The notes: generated by a model not told the origin, from the letters alone. DNA of 64,000 nucleotides from Paenibacillus sp. UNC451MF (GCF_000686845.1 NZ_JMLS01000021.1:62001-126000), one strand, 5' to 3'. Positions 8,513 to 18,641 are shown, counted from the first letter of the stretch. Numbers and translations are program-made.

Positions 8513-10783
8513 ATGAATATTAAGAGAATTGAGGAACTGCTCGCGATTCCCGAAACTTCCGAGCGCTGCGAACGTGTCCATGATGAGGTGCAGCCCGTAC
8601 TTTTGCAGCTGATGGATGCCTTTAGAGCACAGTATGGAGGACTGGCCCCGGAGCTGCAAGGCTATCAGGTCCATACGTATGAAATGACGCTGCGGACGAC
8701 TATGCATGATGCCCGTAACCCAAAATATGCTCCCAAGAAGCAGGATACGGATATAGGGAAAAGGGCTTTTATCGAGCTGGTCGACAAAAGCCTGTTTCAA
8801 ACGGAGATTGGGGTGCTTCGCCTGGAATTCAATGGGCTGGAAAAGCAATTCAAAATCATTATACCTAGCAGCTTTTATCCTTTTTGGGTTGCGGTGCGCA
8901 GCCAGTCGAACGAGAAAGGCTTCGTTGATTTGTTGGAAAAGCTCGATCCTGAGATTCGTATTCAAGTGGCGGATAAAGAGGGGCAATTTCTTGCCAAGGA
9001 CGAATGGATCACTTACCTGCAAAAGGCGGTTGATGATAAACGCCGCCCATGGTTTCATATCGGCATCTTGATTCCTTTTGCCGAGGTGGCTTCTGAAGCT
9101 GAGCTGATGGAATCGATTTGGGAGACTTATACGAAGCTTCAGCCTATTCGGGAATATATTCAAAGAGAAGCCGAGCAGCATGCCCTGTCATTGAAAGTAT
9201 TGAGTCTGCTGAACGAGCATCATGATGACATTCCTTTAACCTTGTACGGGAAAACGTACGACATTAAGTTCGAGGAAGCCTATGACTATAAATCGAACAA
9301 TCGCCGTCAGAAGTTCGGCTTGTATGAGAAAGGCCAGCTTGTTGCGGACGGAATGTTTGATCAATATCTTCGGGATCCGTATGAGGTTCTAGGGATTTTC
9401 GTCAATGGCTACGGTCATATCTATACGAATCTGCGTCAATTATCGACCGAGACTCAATATCCGTTTCCTTGGCCTTGGTACATAACGAAAAGTTTCAGAT
9501 ATCATAAGCAGGACGGCAAGGACATTAACAAAGAATATCAGCTTAAAGCCTTCGAAGCGTTAGCTGCACATGACTTTGAGGTCAGAGATACCTCCTTTTA
9601 TGTGGGCAGCTACGATACCGTTTTGGGGAGGTTTAAAGAGTCTGCTGCAGAGGTGAAGAAGGTATTTGTTGCAGCAGCTCTCCTTTTTGCGGACATTTCC
9701 CAGATGATTACTTTGCCTAGAATCGATGCAGCGAGCACACAGAACTCACAGGAAGAGTCCTTAGAGGACCTTGCTGAAATTATGGAGGAAGCTTACGAGC
9801 ATAACTTCGATTTGTCCGTTATTATGGCCAATATCGGGGACAGCGAATTGACATATTCTCCTTCTATTATTCGGGATTTTCATTTAAACCTGGTCAGTCT
9901 CGAAGACAAGCATTTCGTGATTCTAAACGGTATTTCCGGTACAGGTAAAACCCAGCTTTGCCTGCTTTACGCCAATGCGGTGTACGGACAACCGCGAGAT
10001 CATATCAATCCTTATGTCAAGGTCATCCCTGTAAGGCCGGATTGGACGGATTCGACCGCTTTATTCGGATATTACAGTGCGCTGGAGAAACGTTATGTGC
10101 GGACACCTTTCCTGAATGCCTTGCTTCAAGCTATTCATGAGGGGAAGCCCATGTTTATCGTTCTGGATGAAATGAACTTAGCTCGCGTGGAGTATTACTT
10201 AAGCGACTATTTAAGTGCCGTAGAGTCCAAGCAACCCGTTCAATTACATACGGAAGAGCACGTTACCGATGTTCCACAAGTGCTGCATATCCCGAACAAT
10301 TTATATGTGATCGGGACGATCAATGTCGACGAGACCACTCACAGCATCTCAGATAAGGTGCTGGACCGAGCATTCGTTATGACTTTAACTGATGTGGATT
10401 TGGATAGCTTTTGGAACGGAACCAATCCTAAATATAAATCGGCACTCGCGCAGGAGTGGGGGCTGCTGCAGGAACTTCATGGCAAGCTTCACCAGTATGA
10501 TCTTCATTTCGGCTACCGGACGCTGAACGAGATGATCCGCAAGCTATATGTGAATGCTCAGCTGGATCCAGGCATTCGAATGGAGCCTGTAGAAGCCGTG
10601 GATCGCGTAGTAGCCGAGAAGGTGCTTCCCAAAATTCGTGGAGATGAGCGGATCGCTCCGCTGCTGCTGCTGCTGAATGATTGGATGAAGGCAAGCCTTG
10701 GAGAGGGTTCGGAGTCGCTGCGTCATGTGAAGCGGATGAGGGAGGAGCTGGACCGGTATGGAGCAGCCCAATTCTGGAGATAA
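8513..10783 (+). CDS. McrB-like AAA+ GTPase of a type IV restriction-like pair
   Basis: 756 residues from ATG 8513 with TTGGAGG upstream. The C-terminal AAA+ module has Walker A NGISGTGKTQ (about 473), Walker B FIVLDEMNLARVEYY (about 547) and GTINVDETTHSISDKVLDRAF (in the NTAD-type position of McrB GTPases, about 600). The first 430 residues, with YGKTYDIKFEEAYDY and a Trp/Pro-rich QYPFPWPWYITK stretch, do not match the methylcytosine-reading DUF3578 domain as I know it, so the recognised target is unknown. The next gene overlaps by 26 nt and is the expected nuclease partner. Probably a defence system. Confidence 0.78.
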   Translation: MNIKRIEELLAIPETSERCERVHDEVQPVLLQLMDAFRAQYGGLAPELQGYQVHTYEMTLRTTMHDARNPKYAPKKQDTDIGKRAFIELVDKSLFQTEIGVLRLEFNGLEKQFKIIIPSSFYPFWVAVRSQSNEKGFVDLLEKLDPEIRIQVADKEGQFLAKDEWITYLQKAVDDKRRPWFHIGILIPFAEVASEAELMESIWETYTKLQPIREYIQREAEQHALSLKVLSLLNEHHDDIPLTLYGKTYDIKFEEAYDYKSNNRRQKFGLYEKGQLVADGMFDQYLRDPYEVLGIFVNGYGHIYTNLRQLSTETQYPFPWPWYITKSFRYHKQDGKDINKEYQLKAFEALAAHDFEVRDTSFYVGSYDTVLGRFKESAAEVKKVFVAAALLFADISQMITLPRIDAASTQNSQEESLEDLAEIMEEAYEHNFDLSVIMANIGDSELTYSPSIIRDFHLNLVSLEDKHFVILNGISGTGKTQLCLLYANAVYGQPRDHINPYVKVIPVRPDWTDSTALFGYYSALEKRYVRTPFLNALLQAIHEGKPMFIVLDEMNLARVEYYLSDYLSAVESKQPVQLHTEEHVTDVPQVLHIPNNLYVIGTINVDETTHSISDKVLDRAFVMTLTDVDLDSFWNGTNPKYKSALAQEWGLLQELHGKLHQYDLHFGYRTLNEMIRKLYVNAQLDPGIRMEPVEAVDRVVAEKVLPKIRGDERIAPLLLLLNDWMKASLGEGSESLRHVKRMREELDRYGAAQFWR

Positions 10784-12263
10784 CCTGTTCTTTTGGTGCC
10801 CAGATCAGAGTGAGTGGGTCGGGATTGACGCGGTACGTCTGGAAGAGGCGAAGGTATATCGCTGGCGTACGTCGAATCCGTCTCCGTTCCATTTGCTTAT
10901 GAATGGGGTACCGCAGCCAATGATGAAAGCAGAAACGGGATGGGAGGGGGAGATTGCTATGCCCTTCCAATCCGGGAAGATAATCTTTCATATACACAGG
11001 GAGAGCGTCAGAGAGGTCTCTTCTTACTTATACTCCGATTCACGGAAAGTAACAGAAGCGGAATATCACCAGATGATCACCGATATATTGCAGGAAGCCA
11101 AGGTGTGCTTCCAGCACAGCGGAGCTTCCCTGGCCTTCAACTACAGTGGAACAGACCGCTCCATATCCATTCCCCAATGGGATTATATAGAACGTTCCTT
11201 TCATCGTCTGACTTATTTATTTCGAGAAATTCAGGCTAACCCGATGAGAGTATTAAAGGTTACGGACAGCTGGATGAGCAGGGACAAGGTCAAGCATGTG
11301 ACGCCTGCCATTATTGCCTGGGCAGAGCGGCATCCCGGACATGGAGCAACAGAGGAATTACCGGTACCTTCTATGGTTTTAGCTGGTACCAGGGAGGAAT
11401 CCTACGATGTTTATGAGAATCGTATCGTATCCCGTCATCTTCGGGAGCTGCAATCCCTGCTGCGCAAATACACAGAATCGGGCATGGATTCTATTGCCGC
11501 TAAGGCAAACCGCTATCGTGAGATCGTGACCCGCTGGCTGCAGGCCAGTTTTTTGAAACAGGTGGCGAGTCATAAAGGGACGATTTCGATATCTCAAGGC
11601 TTTCGGAAGCATCCCATTTACCGCAACTGGTACCAATGGTTTCAGCAGCTGTATCAGTTCGATGAAATACAGATAGGGCTCACTAGCTCCATCCCTCTTA
11701 AAGATACATACCACGTATACGAAATCTGGGTATTTATGCAGCTTATCGGAATGCTAAGAGAGCGAGGGCTTGTTGCCGATACGTCATCTCTTTTTGCGTT
11801 GGAACGAGATGGCCTGGTCTTAACGCTTTCTGAGAAAAAGGAGCATCGTGTAAAGCTGAAAGATGGAGGTTCGGTAGCTTATCAACGGTGGTTTACCCGC
11901 AGTACGGAGAAGTTTCGCACGTATACGCACGGCATGAAGCCAGATATTGTACTGGAGCTGAGCGAAAGCTTATATATGTTCGATCCCAAATACAGGCTTG
12001 ACCATAATCTTCCCATGGCACTTGGTGAGATGCATAAATATCGGGATGGCATCGTACGGCAAAGCGACGGTGCCCGCGCGGTAGAAGAGGTCTACATTAT
12101 AACTCCGGCATTAGGCAAGGATAATATCCGTTTCTTTGAAGATGAGTACCGATGGACATATCACATGGGTGCCTACTCCATGAATCCGAGCGGTTCCAAG
12201 GACGATATAAATACCAGTTTGAATCGTATCATTCACGCTGCGTTGAAGCTAACTCTTGTATAA
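10758..12263 (+). CDS. McrC-like DUF2357 / PD-(D/E)XK nuclease
   Basis: 501 residues from ATG 10758, with GGAGGAG 10 nt upstream inside the McrB-like gene. N-terminal two thirds resemble DUF2357. The C-terminal part carries a PD-(D/E)XK nuclease core: MKPDIVLEL (Asp about 395), FDPKYRLD (D-x-K about 408) and GEMHKYRDGI. With the upstream GTPase it makes a McrBC-like pair expected to translocate along and cut modified or foreign DNA. The two genes form an isolated operon with its own terminator. Confidence 0.78.
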   Translation: MEQPNSGDNLFFWCPDQSEWVGIDAVRLEEAKVYRWRTSNPSPFHLLMNGVPQPMMKAETGWEGEIAMPFQSGKIIFHIHRESVREVSSYLYSDSRKVTEAEYHQMITDILQEAKVCFQHSGASLAFNYSGTDRSISIPQWDYIERSFHRLTYLFREIQANPMRVLKVTDSWMSRDKVKHVTPAIIAWAERHPGHGATEELPVPSMVLAGTREESYDVYENRIVSRHLRELQSLLRKYTESGMDSIAAKANRYREIVTRWLQASFLKQVASHKGTISISQGFRKHPIYRNWYQWFQQLYQFDEIQIGLTSSIPLKDTYHVYEIWVFMQLIGMLRERGLVADTSSLFALERDGLVLTLSEKKEHRVKLKDGGSVAYQRWFTRSTEKFRTYTHGMKPDIVLELSESLYMFDPKYRLDHNLPMALGEMHKYRDGIVRQSDGARAVEEVYIITPALGKDNIRFFEDEYRWTYHMGAYSMNPSGSKDDINTSLNRIIHAALKLTLV

Positions 12264-12279
12264 AGGGTTGGCTTTTTTT
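12246..12279 (+). terminator. Terminator of the McrBC-like operon
   Basis: Ten-pair stem AAGCTAACTC / GGGTTGGCTT (including G-U pairs), loop of 9, then seven T. The left arm overlaps the end of the nuclease gene. Confidence 0.75.
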
Positions 12280-12353
12280 GTTGCACAACAACAGGATGGG
12301 GTTAGGGAAGGGTAGTACAAAAAGTAGCAGTCACCATCCAAAGTAGAACCGAA

Positions 12354-12478
12354 GAGGGAAGGGGTGTGGGGTGGAGGAGCGATAGCGTTCGCCTTTGAAG
12401 CTCGTGTTCCCACCTCTGTAATTATAAGTTCAAGGAACACGACTTCAACAGCGGCCGGAACCCCACACCCCTTCCCTC
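12354..12478. repeat. 125-bp long inverted repeat, MITE-like or structured
   Basis: A perfect 19-bp inverted repeat (12354-12372 against 12460-12478; arm begins GAGGGAAGGGGTGTG) encloses a second inverted pair, TTGAAGCTCGTGTTCC (12395-12410) against GGAACACGACTTCAA (12434-12448), with a 23-nt loop. No ORF inside is credible. It is the only marked structure in the 433-bp gap 12264-12696 between the McrBC-like operon and the ABC importer. A non-autonomous mobile element or a structured RNA are both possible. Confidence 0.6.
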
Positions 12479-12696
12479 CCCACGCAAACGTAGGGGTTGA
12501 CCATCATCTATTCAATCCGCCGCAAAAAAAGTCAATGGCAGGAAATCCCGCATAAACTCTATGTTTTTTCAAAGTACAACCAGTTACAAAAATGAGTGAT
12601 TGCCGGAAATGAGCGGGCAATGTAGATTGAAATCAGCGTAATCAACGCCTTAGCATGACCACAAAAAGTTTGCATACTCGAACGGGGGAAGGATGA

Positions 12697-13668
12697 ATGG
12701 CTTCAGCATTGGAACCGATTGCCAAACCAGCCGCTCAAAGCAAAGAAGCTCGGAGCACAAGACTCAAACAAATAGGGACAGGAATAGTCCGGGACAAGTT
12801 CCTTTATTTATTGGCTCTGCCGGGGCTGCTGTACTTTCTCATTTTCCGTTATGTGCCGATGTGGGGAATCATCATTTCATTTCAGAATTATTCCCCCTAT
12901 CAAGGTGTAATGGGGAGCGCTTGGGTCGGCTTGGAGCACTTTCAACGATTTTTCTCCAATCCGGATTTTTTCGTTCTGTTCCGCAATACATTGGCCATTA
13001 ACGCACTCTCGCTAATCTTTTTCTTCCCGCTGCCCATCTTGTTATCTTTGATGCTGAACGAAGTGAGACAGCAGGCCTACAAGAAAATCGTACAATCTAT
13101 CGTATACTTGCCGCATTTTTTATCCTGGGTCATCATTGTTGGGATTACGTTTATTTTGTTCTCGACAGGCGATGGGGCCATCAATCAAATTCTGGTTAGC
13201 TTGGGCTTTGAGAAAGTCGATTTTTTAACGAATAAAAGCTACTTTTGGGGGATGCTTACGGCACAGTCGATCTGGAAGGATGCAGGATGGGGGACGATCA
13301 TCTTCCTTGCCTCCATGGCAAGCATTGATCCGCAGCTGTACGAAGCGGCCAAAATGGATGGTGCAGGCAGGTTCCGCCAAATGTGGCATGTCACGCTGCC
13401 CGGTATCCGCTCGGTTATTATCATCTTATTAATTCTGCGCATTGGCCATATTATGGACGTTGGATTCGAGCAGGTGTTCCTTATGATGAATGGAGCTGTC
13501 TCAGAAGTGGCGGATGTATTCGATACATACGTATACCGTTTGGGTGTGAAGCAGGGGCAATTCAGCTACAGCACAGCGGTTGGCTTGTTCAAGTCGGTCG
13601 TCGGCCTGCTGCTCGTCATAGGTGCTAATAAGCTAGCCAAGAAGTTCGGCGAGGAAGGGGTGTACTGA
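12697..13668 (+). CDS. Sugar ABC transporter permease, LplB type
   Basis: 323 residues, ATG 12697 with GGGGGAAGG upstream. Six predicted membrane helices and the EAA loop YEAAKMDGAGRFRQMWHVTLPGI that contacts the ATPase. The sequence style (RYVPMWGIIISFQNYSPYQG, KSYFWGM) is that of the LplB/YteP group, which imports oligosaccharides such as unsaturated rhamnogalacturonan products in Bacillales. First gene of an importer operon without its own ATPase, which in this family is usually supplied by a shared MsmX-like protein. Confidence 0.88.
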   Translation: MASALEPIAKPAAQSKEARSTRLKQIGTGIVRDKFLYLLALPGLLYFLIFRYVPMWGIIISFQNYSPYQGVMGSAWVGLEHFQRFFSNPDFFVLFRNTLAINALSLIFFFPLPILLSLMLNEVRQQAYKKIVQSIVYLPHFLSWVIIVGITFILFSTGDGAINQILVSLGFEKVDFLTNKSYFWGMLTAQSIWKDAGWGTIIFLASMASIDPQLYEAAKMDGAGRFRQMWHVTLPGIRSVIIILLILRIGHIMDVGFEQVFLMMNGAVSEVADVFDTYVYRLGVKQGQFSYSTAVGLFKSVVGLLLVIGANKLAKKFGEEGVY

Positions 13669-13674
13669 CGGAAT

Positions 13675-14553
13675 ATGAACCATCACAGACGCGATCGCAC
13701 ATTTCAAACCGTAAACGCAGTTCTTCTCGGTATTATCGGTATTATTACGTTTTTCCCTCTATACTACGTGTTTATCGTCTCGTTTACGGAGCCGTCGGAG
13801 TACTTATCTAATGAAGTCCAGCTGTTCCCTAAACACTGGAGCTTGGATTCTTATAAATATTTAATGTCGACGAACGCTTTTCTGAACGCAATCGGCAACA
13901 GTGTATTTTTGGCGGTTGTCGGCACGGCGTTAAGCTTGCTCGTTACTTCTTGCTTGTCCTACGCGATCTCGCGCAGAAGGCTGCAGGGTCGCCGAGTCAT
14001 GATGCTGCTTATATTGCTCACGACTTTGTTCAATCCCGGCATCATTCCACCATATTTGCTGGTACGGGATCTGCATCTGATTAACAGCACCTGGTCTCTT
14101 ATTTTGCCTGTGCTGACCAGCGGATGGTACGTACTGCTAATGAAAGGCTTCTTCGATAGCATTCCAGCCAGTCTGGAGGAGGCGGCTAGAATCGATGGCT
14201 GCAATGATGTTAGCGTATGGTATCGCGTCATTCTGCCTTTATCGCTGCCTTCGCTTGCCGCATTCGGGTTGTTTTACGCCGTAGCTTACTGGAACACGTT
14301 TTTTACGGCGCTTTTATATATCAATGATTTTTCCAAGCATCCGCTTCAGGTTTTGCTGCAAAACATGCTGATCGACGCATCGACGGCTGCTGGTGGTTCT
14401 GCTGCGGCGGAAATGATGTCAGAACAGCGGATTCCGCCAGAAACGCTGAAGATGGCGGCGGTCGTCATTGCTACCGTTCCGATCCTCCTGGTGTATCCTT
14501 TTTTGCAAAAGCATTTCGCCAAGGGTGCTATGGTCGGCTCGGTCAAAGAATAA
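13675..14553 (+). CDS. Sugar ABC transporter permease, LplC/YtcP type
   Basis: 292 residues, beginning 6 nt after the first permease. Six membrane helices, start MNHHRRDRTFQTVNAV, the EAA loop EEAARIDGCNDVSVWYRVILP, and a C terminus ending GAMVGSVKE as is usual for YtcP/LplC proteins. Partner of the upstream permease in the same inner-membrane channel. Confidence 0.88.
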   Translation: MNHHRRDRTFQTVNAVLLGIIGIITFFPLYYVFIVSFTEPSEYLSNEVQLFPKHWSLDSYKYLMSTNAFLNAIGNSVFLAVVGTALSLLVTSCLSYAISRRRLQGRRVMMLLILLTTLFNPGIIPPYLLVRDLHLINSTWSLILPVLTSGWYVLLMKGFFDSIPASLEEAARIDGCNDVSVWYRVILPLSLPSLAAFGLFYAVAYWNTFFTALLYINDFSKHPLQVLLQNMLIDASTAAGGSAAAEMMSEQRIPPETLKMAAVVIATVPILLVYPFLQKHFAKGAMVGSVKE

Positions 14554-14578
14554 ACATTTCATGGGAGGTCAAAGCATT

Positions 14579-16111
14579 ATGAACAAAAAAGCTTCAGTCG
14601 TTGTTGCTTCCACCCTGCTGGTTTCTTCACTGCTTTCTGCTTGTTCCGGCGGCGATAAGCCCGTCCCTGCGGCAGGTTCAGGGTCAGGAGGAGCGACCCC
14701 AGGCAAACCGTTGGACATCAGCATTATGACCATGTATTATACCCCCGAGCCTCCGGGACCGGATAATGTCATCGTCAAGGAAATCGAGAAACGGACGAAT
14801 ACGAAGCTGAAGATCACTTGGGTGTCTCCGAACAACTATGCGGACAAAATCAACGTCACCTTGGCCTCAGGGGATATTCCGGATCTGATTTTGCTGGATG
14901 ATCCGTTCAGCGCTCAAGTTCGAGGTATGGTGGCTCAGGGGGCCTTTTGGGATATGACGCCTATCCTCAAAGATTATCCGAACTTGATGCAGTATCCGAA
15001 GGAATCGTGGGAAAATACGAAACAAGCAGATGGTAAAAATTACGGTATCCCTCGTCCCCGTCCTACCGATGGCGGAGGCTTCCCTTATCTACGTAAGGAC
15101 TGGCTGGATGCGCTGAAGCTGGACGTTCCAAAAACAACCGATGATCTGTACAATGTGCTGAAGGCATTTGTGGAGAAGGACCCGGACGGCAATGGAAAAA
15201 ATGACACGATCGGATATATCGGCTTCGTCGATCAGAACGGAATGGCCTATTTTAACCAGCTGCAAAATACGTTTACCAAGGTGAATGGTGACTGGAAGCT
15301 GATAGATGGCAAGCTCGTCAACGTCAATGTGCTCCCTGAAGTGAAGGACAGTCTGGTATGGCTGAATAAGGCCTATAAAGAGAAGCTGATTCCAGAGGAT
15401 GTAGCCGTATTGAAGAATACGCAGGCCAAGGATTTACTGAAAGCGAACCGCGGCGGCGGGTTCCAGGATACGGTGGAGGCGGCGTGGGAGCCGACGGAGG
15501 AGCTTCGCAAGTCGAATCCGAAAGCAGACTTCCTGCCACTAGTCTCGCTGAACGGTTACTCTAACAAAGACAGCGGATTCTTCGGAATGTATGCGATACC
15601 GAAGTCTGTTCCAGAAGCCAAGATGAAGCAGCTGATGAAGTTCATGGATTACGGTGCAAGCCAAGAAGGAAGCGATTTGGCCAGCTACGGCTTGAAGGAT
15701 GTTCACTACACCGAGAAGGATGGCATCAAGACAGCAACGCCGCAGGCTCAAAAAGATATCGTGGCTCAGCAGGCATTCGGACAAATTTTCCTGAAATATG
15801 ATCCTTATCTTCGCGCTTATAGAACGGGGATGCCGGCGGATGTGCTGGAACGTAATAAGAAAATTATTGACGAGAAGGCTAAGACCAGTATAGGAGACCC
15901 TGCGATCGGATTGAACTCAGATACGAACACCAAGGTCGGAACTGAGCTGCGTAAAAAAATCCAAGATATGAAAACGAAGGTGATCATGGGCAAAGAACCG
16001 ATCAGCGCCTGGGACGATTATATGGCGAAGCTGAAGGTCGACCCCGATATGGTCAAAATCACAGCAGAGTTGAATGACGCATACCAGAAAAAACAGAGCG
16101 CGAAAAAATAA
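14579..16111 (+). CDS. Extracellular sugar-binding lipoprotein (LplA/YtcQ type)
   Basis: 510 residues from ATG 14579 with GGGAGGTC upstream; the longer frame from 14468 would run back into the permease gene. Signal peptide with lipobox LLSAC, lipid-modified Cys22, then a Gly/Ser/Pro linker. Residues about 45-510 are a cluster B substrate-binding fold (DISIMTMYYTPEPPG, TNTKLKITWVSPNNY, YGIPRPR, DGNGKNDTIGY). It captures oligosaccharide at the cell surface for the two permeases. Third gene of the operon, closed by a hairpin at 16120. Confidence 0.88.
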   Translation: MNKKASVVVASTLLVSSLLSACSGGDKPVPAAGSGSGGATPGKPLDISIMTMYYTPEPPGPDNVIVKEIEKRTNTKLKITWVSPNNYADKINVTLASGDIPDLILLDDPFSAQVRGMVAQGAFWDMTPILKDYPNLMQYPKESWENTKQADGKNYGIPRPRPTDGGGFPYLRKDWLDALKLDVPKTTDDLYNVLKAFVEKDPDGNGKNDTIGYIGFVDQNGMAYFNQLQNTFTKVNGDWKLIDGKLVNVNVLPEVKDSLVWLNKAYKEKLIPEDVAVLKNTQAKDLLKANRGGGFQDTVEAAWEPTEELRKSNPKADFLPLVSLNGYSNKDSGFFGMYAIPKSVPEAKMKQLMKFMDYGASQEGSDLASYGLKDVHYTEKDGIKTATPQAQKDIVAQQAFGQIFLKYDPYLRAYRTGMPADVLERNKKIIDEKAKTSIGDPAIGLNSDTNTKVGTELRKKIQDMKTKVIMGKEPISAWDDYMAKLKVDPDMVKITAELNDAYQKKQSAKK

Positions 16112-16119
16112 TAGTCTTA

Positions 16120-16158
16120 CCCCCGATTGCAAAAAAAATGATGCGGTCGGGGGATTTT
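16120..16158 (+). terminator. Probable terminator after the binding lipoprotein
   Basis: CCCCCGA (16120-16126) pairs with TCGGGGG (16147-16153); loop of 20; then ATTTT. The T-run is short, so some read-through into the regulator gene is possible. Confidence 0.5.
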
Positions 16159-16231
16159 CCCGTTTCCATATACATGATGCGGGACGATTCAGTATAATAA
16201 GTGCAGCACAACAGGAGAAGGTGAAATCCTT

Positions 16232-18598
16232 ATGTGGTTACGTTGGAAGCAGCTGTGGTACTGGTGGACCCAAAAGTCCAGTAAAAGCAACTTTTACCGA
16301 AAAAGCTTGCTATTGGTTCTTTGCATTACCAGCTTGCCGACAGTCATTATTGGGATTACATCCTATGTCACAGGCCGAGCGCATATTGAAAAAGAAATTA
16401 CGCAAAATCACGACGTTTTTTTGAAGAAAACGATAGATCGAATGAATGAAAATTTGGCTCAGCTGGAGCTGGCAGCTACGCAGTGGTCTTTGGACAGTCG
16501 ATTGGATGCAAGACTTGGAGATATTGACCTGATTGACGATTACAATACAACCCAAAATTTGTACCGTTTTCTTGGGGTGATGAAAGGTGCTTATCCTTTG
16601 ATCGACCAGGTTCATTTATATTTAAACAAAAAACAGCCGGTGATCGTATCGGATATCGAGGGAATCGTACCCGTTACGAACGAGCAGGAGCAGAAGCAGT
16701 TTCGTTCCCTGCTGGAGAAGGGCAGAGGGGAATTTTGGAACGATTCGCTTACAAAAGTCAATGGCAAAGGTGCATCATCTTATGTAGCCCTCGTTCATAA
16801 ACTGCCGAGCATAGGCCAGCCCTATGGAGCACTTATCTTTTATCTGGATAAAGCCAAGCTGGTGCAGATGGTGGAGGAGATGTCAACCGATAATGAAGGC
16901 GCTTCCTTTCTTATGTTCCAGGACGGTCATATTATCGTTTCCCCAGCAGCCTCCGATAAGGAACGTTTTGCATTAGAATCGGCGGTGAAAGCAAGCGTGA
17001 TGCAGCGTGAAGAGGAGACCGGCTCTTACTCATTCGACTGGAAGGGAGAGTCTTACTCCGTCTCCTATGGTGAGTTTTCCCGTTTAGGGGTTCCCTGGAG
17101 GTATGTAACGACGACATCCTTATCGCAGTTGACTGCACCCGTCGTTATTATGTCGAGAGTGATGCTGGGCATCGGTCTATTCGGGCTTTTGATGGCCATT
17201 CTCTTATCGTGGATGGCATCCAACCGTTTGTACCAACCGATAGGGCGGTTGTTCAGTCTTGTTAAGAACCAAAAGACAGTGCCAGACACCCACGGACAAA
17301 AGGATGATGGAGACGAGCTGGAGTTCATCGAGAGCCAGTGGAATCATTTGAGCGAAGAACGTAAGGTGCTGGAAACCAAGCTGGAGCAGGCCTATCCTTC
17401 GCTTAGAGCCGCATTTTTAATGCAGCTGGTGCAGGGGCATTTTTATTCGCTAAAGGAGCCCGAGGTGCGTGCCCGCATGGAAAGCTTTGGGTGGCAATCG
17501 GAAGCGCAATGGTTCGTACTGCTGCTGGCACAAATAACGGGTTTTGCAAAAGAAGACGGAAAATTTATGGAAAGCGAAGAACATCTAGTGACGTTTGCAG
17601 CTGCCAACATAGCTCAGGAAATCGTGCGAAGTCGAAGCCAGCAGGCGGAGATCATCAACTTTCAAGATTTGACGGTCGGCATTCTGCTCTCGTATCCGAT
17701 CGATAGAACGAAGCCGCAGGTTAAGGAAGAGCTGTACTTGCTGGCGGATGATTTGGTGCGGACGATCAGCTCTTTGCTTAAGATGCAAACGACGATTTGT
17801 GTAGGACGTCTAACCTCGCAAGTAAAAGATATTCCACAAATGCTGCCTTATCTTAGGAATGCCATCCGCTATCGGGACTTGAAGGAAGAGCATCAAGTGC
17901 TGGATTTGGAGGAGATGCTGCCAAGTGCCAATCAGGACGTTCATTATCCGTTTGCCTTGGAAAAAGATCTTATGCAGGCGATACGGATGGGGCAGAGCGA
18001 ACAGGCCATGCGGCTTGTTGAGGCATTTGTGACGGAACTCGTCAGGCAATCGGGCAAAGAAAAGCTGCTGCAAGAAGGCGTTATGCAGGTTCTTGGAAGT
18101 ATGATGCATACGATGCTGGAGACCGGCTACCATCCTCATCATCTGTATGAAGGTGACAATCTGTATGAGCAGCTGAATCAGCTGCGGGAGCCTGAACATA
18201 TGGTTCGTTTTTTTCAGCAAAAGGTTATCCTGCCCTATGCGCATAAGCTGAGTCAGCATCAGGATATTCATGTGAAGCCTTTGGTGGAGCAGGTAACGAA
18301 TATGTTGAAGGAAAGGTTTGCCGGCGATATATCGCTGGAGGAATGTGCCCGGGCATTTAACACAACACCCTATGCGCTCAGTAAAGTGTTCAAGCAGGTG
18401 ACTGGGATGAATTTTATCGACTATCTGACCGCGCTGCGAATCGATAAGGCTAAGGAGCTGCTCGGTGACTCGGATATGAAGGTCAATGAAATTGCGGAAA
18501 GCATCGGTTTTCAACCCTCTTATTTCATCAGGCTGTTTAAAAAATTTGAAAATATGACGCCAGGACAGTATCGCGAGAAGATGATTCAATTAAAATAG
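16232..18598 (+). CDS. Membrane sensor with AraC-type DNA-binding domain
   Basis: 788 residues. One membrane helix near residues 25-45, an extracellular Cache-like sensor of about 250 residues, a second helix (about 305-325, MLGIGLFGLLMAILLSWMA), a cytoplasmic linker, and a C-terminal AraC helix-turn-helix pair (ISLEECARAFNTTPYALSKVFK, EIAESIGFQPSYFIRLFK). This one-piece sensor-regulator class in Paenibacillus usually sits beside LplABC-type importers and senses the sugar outside the cell. Here it lies between the importer and the giant lyase-like surface protein, so it probably controls both. Confidence 0.85.
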   Translation: MWLRWKQLWYWWTQKSSKSNFYRKSLLLVLCITSLPTVIIGITSYVTGRAHIEKEITQNHDVFLKKTIDRMNENLAQLELAATQWSLDSRLDARLGDIDLIDDYNTTQNLYRFLGVMKGAYPLIDQVHLYLNKKQPVIVSDIEGIVPVTNEQEQKQFRSLLEKGRGEFWNDSLTKVNGKGASSYVALVHKLPSIGQPYGALIFYLDKAKLVQMVEEMSTDNEGASFLMFQDGHIIVSPAASDKERFALESAVKASVMQREEETGSYSFDWKGESYSVSYGEFSRLGVPWRYVTTTSLSQLTAPVVIMSRVMLGIGLFGLLMAILLSWMASNRLYQPIGRLFSLVKNQKTVPDTHGQKDDGDELEFIESQWNHLSEERKVLETKLEQAYPSLRAAFLMQLVQGHFYSLKEPEVRARMESFGWQSEAQWFVLLLAQITGFAKEDGKFMESEEHLVTFAAANIAQEIVRSRSQQAEIINFQDLTVGILLSYPIDRTKPQVKEELYLLADDLVRTISSLLKMQTTICVGRLTSQVKDIPQMLPYLRNAIRYRDLKEEHQVLDLEEMLPSANQDVHYPFALEKDLMQAIRMGQSEQAMRLVEAFVTELVRQSGKEKLLQEGVMQVLGSMMHTMLETGYHPHHLYEGDNLYEQLNQLREPEHMVRFFQQKVILPYAHKLSQHQDIHVKPLVEQVTNMLKERFAGDISLEECARAFNTTPYALSKVFKQVTGMNFIDYLTALRIDKAKELLGDSDMKVNEIAESIGFQPSYFIRLFKKFENMTPGQYREKMIQLK

Positions 18599-18641
18599 AG
18601 TCATTTTCCTTTCGACAAAAGAATACATGTCATCAGCTAAA

